A DNA stretch of 64,000 bases from CAKSHC01 sp045594545. Lineage in GTDB: Bacteria; Bacillota; Clostridia; Oscillospirales; UMGS1783. The translations under genes were made by a program, and so were the position numbers. The stretch spans positions 12,962 to 76,961 of the forward strand of contig JAZNYQ010000094.1 of assembly GCA_045594545.1 (NCBI GenBank), given 5' to 3'. The notes under the pieces are model-generated. The model was given only the letters and a program-made list of their open reading frames with translations. It ran no database searches and had not been told where the DNA came from. Within the stretch, counting starts at the first letter, position 1, and the number at the start of each line of letters is the position of its first letter. This document shows positions 58,291-64,000 of the stretch, in pieces.

Positions 58291-59597
58291 CCTTGCTGTT
58301 CCTCCACTGTCAAATTGACAAAAGGTTCATTTTCCTTCGCCTGAAAAGGTGCAGCCACACCGATTCCGTAGATCCATACGACCTGCCCATCCTTTACCAG
58401 CATCGGCCAAGAGGGACGCAGATCTCTGGGAATCTTCTTTTCAATATACAACCGCCGTACCGATTTGGTACCAACACCGGGAATGGCATATACATCCCCT
58501 TCCTCGGCGGCGCGAAGTACTGCACCCTCCACGGCATCAGCTCGCATGCTGTACCGACGGGAATAATGATCCTCCTCCATGCGGATACGGTACCGACCAA
58601 AATCCGTCGGCTCACCGGTAAAGGCAATCGGATCGGGTGCCGGCATCGGCTCAATCAACCGTAAAAAGCCATAAGAGATAGAAAGAAAGTGCGCCGCATC
58701 CACCGGAATCTGCGACACCGACTTGCCCGCTTCGATCTCATCCTGCAAACGGGAGAGCAGATTACGATCAGCCTCCAGCCCCTGATCCTCCAAGAAGGCA
58801 CGCAGAGTAGCAAACCGCTGTGAAGGCGGATCCTGAGCCAAGGTCGATACATCCAACCCCTGCTCGGTCAGCAGTTGATGGTATCTCTCCTGTCCCGCTT
58901 TAGTCTGCTCGGCATCAAGCGATGCCGCCAATTTGGAAAATCGATTGATATTATCCAGCGCCGCCGCATTGATCATGCACAGTTCCGGCAATACATGATG
59001 CCGTATGCGGTTACGGGCATAGGTAACGTCCGCATTGGTCGAGTCATTCACATACTCCAAATGGTTCGTTTTGCAATACTCCTCAACATCCACCCGATAC
59101 TGGTGAATCAAGGGACGAACGACATCGGCCGTCTTGGGCGAAATGCCGGAAACCCCACGAATTCCCGTGCCTCGAATCAGATGAAAGAGCACCGTTTCCG
59201 CGTTATCGTTTGCCGTATGCGCCGTAGCGATCACCGCATTTTTCTTCTGCTTTACAATGCTGCGCAGAAAGTCGTAACGCGCCAGCCGTGCGGCTTCTTC
59301 AATCCCAACGCTTTGATCTTTAGCCAAGTGCATAACATCGGCACTGCCCTTAACAAAGGCAATATCCCATTTCTTGCAAAGATTTTCCACAAATTCGGCA
59401 TCGGCATCGCTTTCGCTGCCGCGCAGATTGTGATTGAAATGGGCACATATCAGCTCAAACCCTTGTTGCAAGGACATCAGCCGAAGCATATCGAGCATAC
59501 ACACCGAGTCAGCTCCGCCCGAAACGGCAGCCACTACGGTATGTACCCCATCAAACATCTTATACTCTTCGATTGTTTTCTTAATTTGATTGATCAT
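58287..59597 (-). CDS. tilS: tRNA(Ile)-lysidine synthetase TilS
   Basis: A 436-residue enzyme that modifies C34 of tRNA(Ile) to lysidine. The PP-loop is VAAVSGGADSVCMLDML (about 19-35), then ICAHFNHNLRGSESDAD (about 46-62), VGIEEAARLARYDFL (about 94-108) and TAHTANDNAETVLFHLIRGTG (read about 122-142). A C-terminal TilS domain follows (VKDGQVVWIYGIGVA near 405-419). The open frame extends 93 codons upstream inside dnaB; ATG 59597 gives a normal N-terminus and overlaps the dnaB stop by 17 bases. Confidence 0.96.
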   Translation of the reverse strand: MINQIKKTIEEYKMFDGVHTVVAAVSGGADSVCMLDMLRLMSLQQGFELICAHFNHNLRGSESDADAEFVENLCKKWDIAFVKGSADVMHLAKDQSVGIEEAARLARYDFLRSIVKQKKNAVIATAHTANDNAETVLFHLIRGTGIRGVSGISPKTADVVRPLIHQYRVDVEEYCKTNHLEYVNDSTNADVTYARNRIRHHVLPELCMINAAALDNINRFSKLAASLDAEQTKAGQERYHQLLTEQGLDVSTLAQDPPSQRFATLRAFLEDQGLEADRNLLSRLQDEIEAGKSVSQIPVDAAHFLSISYGFLRLIEPMPAPDPIAFTGEPTDFGRYRIRMEEDHYSRRYSMRADAVEGAVLRAAEEGDVYAIPGVGTKSVRRLYIEKKIPRDLRPSWPMLVKDGQVVWIYGIGVAAPFQAKENEPFVNLTVEEQQG

Positions 59598-60924
59598 GAT
59601 GCTTCTTGTCCAGATTAAAGAATTTTGTATGTTTACCAACCCACAGCAATTCTGCCGTACCGCAACGACCGCGACGGTTTTTTCCCACGATCGCCTCAAT
59701 GACACATTTATTTTCCACATCGCCCGAGGTCTGATTCTCGTTGTGCAGGAAAATAACGATATCGGCGTCCTGCTCGATCGAACCCGATTCACGTAGGTCA
59801 GACAGTTTCGGCTTGCGGTCCGGTCCCTGATCGGCCGCTTTACGCGACAACTGCGACAGGCAAATGACCGGTACATCCAGTTCTTTGGCCATCAATTTCA
59901 GAGCACGGGTCATTTCACTGACGACCTGCACGCGGTTCTCATTTTTACTGCCCGAGTTCATCAACTGCAAATAGTCAATAACGACCAATCCCAGATTCTT
60001 GACCCGACGCAACTTCGCCTTCATCTGCGACACGGTAATATCACTGGTATCATCAAAATACAGCGGAGCCGTGCTTAAATACTTACCGGCTTCGGCGATA
60101 TTGGACCAATCCTTCTCATCCAACGCCCCCGTCATCAACCTGCCGTTATCCACCAAAGCCTGCGAAGCGATCACACGGTCAACCAACTGCGCACTGGACA
60201 TTTCCAGCGAAAAAAACACAGTGGTGAACCCGCGCCGTACCGCCGCCTGTTCACAAATATTGAGCGCAAATGCCGATTTACCGACTGCAGGACGAGCAGC
60301 CAGAATGATCAACTCACTCTTACGCATACCACCGTTGAGCATACTGTCAATATCCGCAAAACCGGTAGGAACACCCAGCAATGCCGTATTGTCTTCCTCA
60401 GCCAGTTTCCCGTAACGCTCAATGGCGTCCATGTACCCCTCGTTGATGGAGTACAGTCCGGTATTGACACGACCGTTGGCAATATCATAGATCGTTTGCT
60501 CGGCATGCTCCAAAATCATGGCCGATTCCTCGGCCCCCTCTTCACTTCGGGAACGGATGGTATCCGCCGCCGCGATCAGTTGCCGCAATACCGCCTTATC
60601 GGCTACGATCTTGGCATAATTGACGGCATTCTCGGTCGAGGGTACGACCTGCGTTAGCTGTAACAGATATTGCTTTCCCTCTTCTTCCGAAAAGATACCG
60701 GCCGCCTTGACCTCATTGAGCAGGGTAACAAAGTCGATCGGCTTGTTGGCCACATGCATCGCCAGCATAACGTCATAGATACGCTTATGGCTCTGCGCAT
60801 AGAAATTATCCGAGTTTTTGAGTATGGGAACGATCGAATCGAGTACCGACGCATCAATGATGATAGCGCCCAGCACCGACTGCTCTGCCTCAAAACTGAA
60901 AGGCAGTTTTTGTGCGATCTCCAT
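59581..60924 (-). CDS. dnaB: Replicative DNA helicase DnaB (DnaC in Bacillus naming)
   Basis: A 447-residue hexameric helicase. N-terminal domain with FSFEAEQSVLGAIIIDAS (about 9-26), C-terminal RecA-like domain with GMRKSELIILAARPAVGKSAFALN (Walker A read about 205-219), LEMSSAQLVDR (about 246-256), Walker B LGLVVIDYLQLM (about 312-323) and the late ADIVIFLHNE. No intein. It is in an operon with rplI upstream and tilS downstream. Confidence 0.98.
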   Translation of the reverse strand: MEIAQKLPFSFEAEQSVLGAIIIDASVLDSIVPILKNSDNFYAQSHKRIYDVMLAMHVANKPIDFVTLLNEVKAAGIFSEEEGKQYLLQLTQVVPSTENAVNYAKIVADKAVLRQLIAAADTIRSRSEEGAEESAMILEHAEQTIYDIANGRVNTGLYSINEGYMDAIERYGKLAEEDNTALLGVPTGFADIDSMLNGGMRKSELIILAARPAVGKSAFALNICEQAAVRRGFTTVFFSLEMSSAQLVDRVIASQALVDNGRLMTGALDEKDWSNIAEAGKYLSTAPLYFDDTSDITVSQMKAKLRRVKNLGLVVIDYLQLMNSGSKNENRVQVVSEMTRALKLMAKELDVPVICLSQLSRKAADQGPDRKPKLSDLRESGSIEQDADIVIFLHNENQTSGDVENKCVIEAIVGKNRRGRCGTAELLWVGKHTKFFNLDKKHHDQSN

Positions 60925-60939
60925 CGTCTGTCCTCTCTT

Positions 60940-61386
60940 TTACAGTTCTTTAACCGCTACGTTGACCTGCGCCGATACAGCGGTATGCAATTTCACAGTA
61001 ACCGTATATACGCCGGCACCCTTAATGGTGCCTTTCATATCGATCTTCTTTTTATCCACAGCAACGCCCAACGATTTTTCAATCGCCTCGGCAATTTCCT
61101 TTACGGTGATCGAGCCAAACAGTTTCCCATTCTCTCCCATCTTAGCCGTCAGCGTAACCGTCTTCCCTTCGATCTGTGTTGCCAGATCCTGTGCCGCTTT
61201 GAGCGCCATTTCCTTATGATGTTCTTTCGCCGCATTCTGGGTATTCATCGTGTTAACATTGGCATTATTGGCTTCAACGGCCAATCCTCTGGGCAGCAGA
61301 AAATTGCGTGCATACCCATCCGATACGTTGACCATTTGCCCTTTCTTACCCTGTCCTTTTACATCCTGTTGAAGAATTACTTTCAT
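60940..61386 (-). CDS. rplI: 50S ribosomal protein L9
   Basis: A 148-residue two-domain L9. The N-terminal rRNA-binding part MKVILQQDVKGQGKKGQMV and ARNFLLPRGLAVEA (about 28-41) is canonical; a central helix and the C-terminal domain GENGKLFGSITVKEIAEAI (about 81-99) follow. It overlaps the DUF2232 gene by 4 bases and precedes dnaB by 15 bases, as in many Firmicutes. Confidence 0.98.
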   Translation of the reverse strand: MKVILQQDVKGQGKKGQMVNVSDGYARNFLLPRGLAVEANNANVNTMNTQNAAKEHHKEMALKAAQDLATQIEGKTVTLTAKMGENGKLFGSITVKEIAEAIEKSLGVAVDKKKIDMKGTIKGAGVYTVTVKLHTAVSAQVNVAVKEL

Positions 61387-62516
61387 TGTTCTTCTCCTTC
61401 GTCTTCATCTTCATCGTCTTCATCATCGGCCACGTCCAACTCCTCCGACGCTTCGGAATCATTACCGGGCTTCATTTGCTGCATACTGTTCCATTGTTTC
61501 ATTCGTTCACTTTCCTGCATCATGTCCCGTTCTCCGCGCAAACGGCGCCGCAGATCAGCTATGCTGTCGATCACGCCCACTGCCACATAGGCAAGAGCCA
61601 ACGAGATGGGAATCCCGACTGCCGTCAATGTCACCAGAATACCCGTCAACACTTTCGAACCGGTCTTGGTTGCCCGACGGGTAAATAAGGTATAAACGGT
61701 AAAGGCACCACACAGCAAAAGCGGCAATTCAAAAGCCGTCATTAAGTTATCCAAGACACTACCCGTCGTCCCCTGTACGAAAAAGGAGAGGATAAACGAT
61801 GCCAAATAGACTACACCGATTCCTGATGGCAGGCGCAATTTCCAGATCGGCTCAACGGCCATTCTGTCCCGATTCTTCTTGCCTAACAGTACTTTAGCCA
61901 ACATTTGAGAGGCATAGGTAATGATAAAGAGCAAACTCATGGCAAAACCGGGCAATACCGCAAAGACCGCGTCCAGATACATATTTTTTGCCGTGAGTAC
62001 AGCCGTAATGGCTTGATCGATCTCTTCAGGCGTCATTTGCGTGGTCTGTGCAGCGGTGAGCATCGGCTCATACATCGCCTCGTCCAGCCCCGCCTTGATC
62101 TGGCTGAGAGACGGAAGCAATCCCGAAAAATCAAAGGCGCCTCGGGTGGCATACAAATATAAAGCCAACACACCAACGGCAGCAACGGCGCCGGACAGAG
62201 CCGGCACACCGACCGTAACGGCTAACGGCTTCTGATTGGTCAGGCAAATGCGCATCGCAATCACAAGCCCCGCTAACAACGCCAGCGTAACCAAAGCATA
62301 CCCCACCGAATCGGTGCGCAGATACAAGACGGGCGCCGCTAACAATAGGGCCGCATATCCCGCCTTGTCCCACAATAAGGAACCGGCCAACAGAAAGGCC
62401 GAGGCAATGGCACAAACAAAGAGGAGAATCAGCGGATCTTTAGCGGCAAATACCAGCGCAACCAACCCGACAAGACTGTATAAAATTGACGGAAGAATAC
62501 GAGGTTTGGTTTCCAT
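61383..62516 (-). CDS. DUF2232 (YybS-like) membrane protein
   Basis: A 377-residue membrane protein with about eight hydrophobic helices in residues 10-330, matching the DUF2232/YybS family that sits upstream of rplI in Firmicutes (yybS-yybT-rplI-dnaC in Bacillus). The yybT (gdpP) phosphodiesterase gene of Bacillus is missing here, so rplI follows directly. The C-terminus is highly acidic (last 20 residues mostly D and E). ATG 62516 follows GGAG; the longer frame has no site. Function unknown. Confidence 0.85.
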   Translation of the reverse strand: METKPRILPSILYSLVGLVALVFAAKDPLILLFVCAIASAFLLAGSLLWDKAGYAALLLAAPVLYLRTDSVGYALVTLALLAGLVIAMRICLTNQKPLAVTVGVPALSGAVAAVGVLALYLYATRGAFDFSGLLPSLSQIKAGLDEAMYEPMLTAAQTTQMTPEEIDQAITAVLTAKNMYLDAVFAVLPGFAMSLLFIITYASQMLAKVLLGKKNRDRMAVEPIWKLRLPSGIGVVYLASFILSFFVQGTTGSVLDNLMTAFELPLLLCGAFTVYTLFTRRATKTGSKVLTGILVTLTAVGIPISLALAYVAVGVIDSIADLRRRLRGERDMMQESERMKQWNSMQQMKPGNDSEASEELDVADDEDDEDEDEGEEQ

Positions 62517-62546
62517 AATAACTCCATGAAAATTCAAGTTCATTAT

Positions 62547-62575
62547 ATTATAGCATTTCAAACGCAAAGAAACAA
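62547..62575 (-). promoter_or_regulatory. Promoter of the DUF2232-rplI-dnaB operon
   Basis: TTGTTT (62575-62570), 17-base spacer and TATAAT (62552-62547) with extended-10 TGC. Confidence 0.75.
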
Positions 62576-62600
62576 GTCGTAAAAGGCTGAATTTCTTGTG

Positions 62601-62640
62601 AAAAATAAAAAAAATTGCCGGTATCGAACGATACCGGCAA
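62601..62640 (-). terminator. Terminator of secG
   Basis: A 12-bp perfect stem (62615-62626 with 62629-62640) followed on the minus strand by eight T residues, then more Ts. Confidence 0.92.
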
Positions 62641-62654
62641 CGATTCGCGGTTAT

Positions 62655-62894
62655 TTACCGAGCCAATATATTCAAAACAACGGTAAGAATCACGAGCAGA
62701 AGCGATACAACGATCGTGATCTTATTATAGATCGAATTCTTGGTATTACCCATATTTCCCTGAAAAACGCTCTCGCCGGAAAGGGCACCCAGACCCGACT
62801 GCTTGCTCTGCTGGATCATGATTACAGCCAGTTCCACTACCGCCAGTACGATATATACGATTCCAAGGATATTTACCCAAATATTATCTGTCAT
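62655..62894 (-). CDS. secG: Preprotein translocase subunit SecG
   Basis: A 79-residue membrane protein with two hydrophobic helices (about 7-27 and 57-76). The family core MIQQSKQSGLGALSGESVFQG (read about 25-45), then NMGNTKNS, is the SecG loop (QxxKxxGL...G...) between the helices. It assists SecYE channel function. Own promoter (extended -10) and strong terminator, so it is a single-gene unit. Confidence 0.93.
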   Translation of the reverse strand: MTDNIWVNILGIVYIVLAVVELAVIMIQQSKQSGLGALSGESVFQGNMGNTKNSIYNKITIVVSLLLVILTVVLNILAR

Positions 62895-62923
62895 TTCTTC
62901 ATTCCTCCATTCGACGTAGAGAT

Positions 62924-62952
62924 ATCATACCACAGGAAAAAGGAAAAAGCAA
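62924..62952 (-). promoter_or_regulatory. secG: Promoter of secG
   Basis: TTGCTT (62952-62947), 17-base spacer and TATGAT (62929-62924) with extended-10 TGG. Confidence 0.7.
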
Positions 62953-62979
62953 GAAAAACTTTCTATTCCTTTCATATTT

Positions 62980-63468
62980 TTATTTATCACCCGGTGAAAC
63001 GACACGCGTTCCCGATATCAGATCATGCAACATCCGCCCATCGGTAACAAAATATAAGACGCAGCCAAGTCCCGCGACTCCGATCGATACCGTCAAAGCC
63101 AGCGCCCGAATCAGCGCCCGAACATACCCTACCTCTCCGCCGGTACGGGTATTGACCACTTCAATTTTAAGACAGCGCTGTCCCCATGTGGCGCGCCGCG
63201 CACCGCCGACCGTCCATGTGAAATACGCTAAAAACAAAACCGGCAACAAATAAAAGGAAATACTGTAGGTCAACTGAAACAGAACAAACCAAACACCGAG
63301 CAAAACCAGCAGATCAATACCCATAGCCGCTGCACGGTCAGCAAACGAGACCGCTTTATGTTGCGGGGGCAACTGTCCGCTTTCCTCGGTACGGTTCACC
63401 GCCGCCCCGCAAACGGGACATACGCTGTCCTGTGCCGAAATATCCGAACCGCATTTAAAGCAAAACAT
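62980..63468 (-). CDS. RDD-family membrane protein with N-terminal zinc ribbon
   Basis: A 162-residue protein: zinc ribbon FCFKCGSDI...CPVCGAAV (Cys 3, 6, 18, 21), a polar linker, then an RDD domain with three predicted membrane helices (about 49-66, 68-84, 118-140). The RDD signature residues are in VSFADRAAAMGIDLL (Arg/Asp) and GGARRATWGQRCLKIEVV (about 89-106). Such proteins are suspected Na+/H+ or small-molecule transporters, but this is not established. It has its own promoter. Confidence 0.86.
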   Translation of the reverse strand: MFCFKCGSDISAQDSVCPVCGAAVNRTEESGQLPPQHKAVSFADRAAAMGIDLLVLLGVWFVLFQLTYSISFYLLPVLFLAYFTWTVGGARRATWGQRCLKIEVVNTRTGGEVGYVRALIRALALTVSIGVAGLGCVLYFVTDGRMLHDLISGTRVVSPGDK

Positions 63469-63486
63469 AATCTCACCTCTGTATCT

Positions 63487-63514
63487 ATTATATCATCTTT
63501 TTTCCGCTTGTAAA
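63487..63514 (-). promoter_or_regulatory. Promoter of the RDD gene
   Basis: TTTACA (63514-63509), 16-base spacer and TATAAT (63492-63487). Confidence 0.7.
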
Positions 63515-63517
63515 GCG

Positions 63518-63546
63518 TTGACAAGTGTCAAAAAAGCGAATAAAAT
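63518..63546 (+). promoter_or_regulatory. Promoter of the 3'-truncated gene at the window end
   Basis: Perfect TTGACA (63518-63523), 17-base spacer and TAAAAT (63541-63546). The -35 box is the left arm of the inverted repeat TTGACA-AG-TGTCAA (63518-63531). Confidence 0.75.
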
Positions 63547-63574
63547 ATGAATTATAGGTGAGGTGACTGCAAAC

Positions 63575-64000
63575 ATGCAACAAAACAACCGCTCGTATCC
63601 CCGTCGTTTATGGCGTATCACTTGGATCTCCTTGATCGTTTTTTTTGCCGTTGTCCTAATCGGCGCCCTTCTCATTGCCGAACCGTGGGTATCCGATTCG
63701 ACAGAACACACCATAGCCCCAAAAACTTCGGATATGGGGTTGATCGAACTATCCTTAGGAGAGGAATACGTATTTGACATTCCGCTGGGTGCCAATGAGA
63801 TTTTATCGGCGATCGATTCCGAACACCCCTTGGTGATCGAACCGATCGGATATGGGGTGCGCGCCCGCGGCGCCAAGACCGAAGTGGCCGTTACGGTAAC
63901 CACCCGTGAAGCGGTCATGTCGGGACAAAGCAAACGCATCATATTTTTCGGGCAGGACTACTCTGAACCTTATTATAATCTGCGCCGCGCGCTTCGGTCC
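63575..64000 (+). CDS. Unknown membrane-anchored protein, 3' truncated
   Basis: The frame is open to the window end (142 residues visible). The protein starts MQQNNRSYPRRLWR, basic residues before a membrane helix (about 16-34: SLIVFFAVVLIGALLIA), then an extracytoplasmic part with beta-strand pattern, LSLGEEYVFDIPLGAN and VAVTVTTREAV. No family is recognised. GAGGTGA lies eight bases before the ATG and a very good promoter precedes it. It is divergent from the RDD gene. The C-terminal domain needed for identification is outside the window. Confidence 0.72.
   Translation, partial: MQQNNRSYPRRLWRITWISLIVFFAVVLIGALLIAEPWVSDSTEHTIAPKTSDMGLIELSLGEEYVFDIPLGANEILSAIDSEHPLVIEPIGYGVRARGAKTEVAVTVTTREAVMSGQSKRIIFFGQDYSEPYYNLRRALRS

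Noticed and set aside
59598..59876. N-terminal extension of TilS of 93 residues
   Set aside because: It lies entirely inside dnaB in another frame and is not TilS-like; ATG 59597 gives the normal start.
1..64000. tRNA, rRNA, CRISPR arrays, insertion sequences, prophage
   Set aside because: Intergenic gaps were read on both strands; none held cloverleaf sequences, regularly spaced repeats or transposase/integrase frames.

Overview
The window reads as chromosomal core DNA of a Gram-positive, endospore-forming, strictly anaerobic, hydrogen-metabolising bacterium of the Clostridia. The indications are a multi-subunit NAD(H)-linked [FeFe] hydrogenase operon, sigma-K with its pro-sequence, a SpoVB-like flippase next to mazG and rqcP, IreB, a CIRCE element upstream of groESL, a phenylalanine T-box upstream of pheST, and desulfoferrodoxin in place of an aerobic superoxide dismutase. 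No outer-membrane genes were seen. GC looks moderate (judged by eye). Placement below class level is not attempted.

Layout. 1-7.0 kb: end of a PLP lyase, the spoVB-mazG-hup-rqcP cluster, a nucleosidase, a DUF421 protein and an SNF-type sodium symporter. 7.1-15.4 kb: one minus-strand operon holding hndA, then a five-gene sensing module (DRTGG protein, RsbW-like ATPase, group C/D-like [FeFe] hydrogenase, second DRTGG protein, PHP phosphoesterase) and a kinase-like ATPase, then hndB, hndC and hndD. 15.5-19.2 kb: a heterodimeric ABC exporter. 19.2-22.3 kb: YbaK, a Crp/Fnr regulator divergent from desulfoferrodoxin, a DNA glycosylase, a cupin and a YgjP-type metallopeptidase. 22.3-32.7 kb: groESL, diacylglycerol kinase, clpX, clpP, tig, rpoD, dnaG and dgt. 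32.7-40.8 kb: yigZ, three peptidases and a four-gene surface O-acylation cluster. 41-51.6 kb: two membrane proteins, orphan mazF, alr, nnr, an aldo/keto reductase, ireB and pheST. 51.6-64 kb: two unknown small genes, a DUF362 ferredoxin, sigK, a CPA2 antiporter with a PII-like partner, ftsH, hpt, tilS, dnaB, rplI, a DUF2232 protein, secG and an RDD protein.

How the genes fit together. Hydrogenase, ferredoxin-type proteins, peptidases and the sodium symporter suit a fermenter that uses peptides and amino acids and disposes of electrons as H2. The H2 operon carries its own putative H2 sensor: the second hydrogenase keeps the four H-cluster ligand cysteines but has alanine at the proton-relay position. 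It is bracketed by two ATPases, two DRTGG proteins and a complete-looking PHP phosphoesterase. This is the strongest candidate here for an incompletely described signalling system.

Most genes lie on the minus strand with short gaps or 4-base stop/start overlaps, so long co-directional transcription units are likely. From the promoter near 40.85 kb to rpoD at 28.75 kb I saw no convincing terminator. No tRNA, rRNA, CRISPR array, insertion sequence or prophage was seen. The only gene-free stretch over 300 bases (51288-51657) holds the Phe T-box leader and two divergent promoters.
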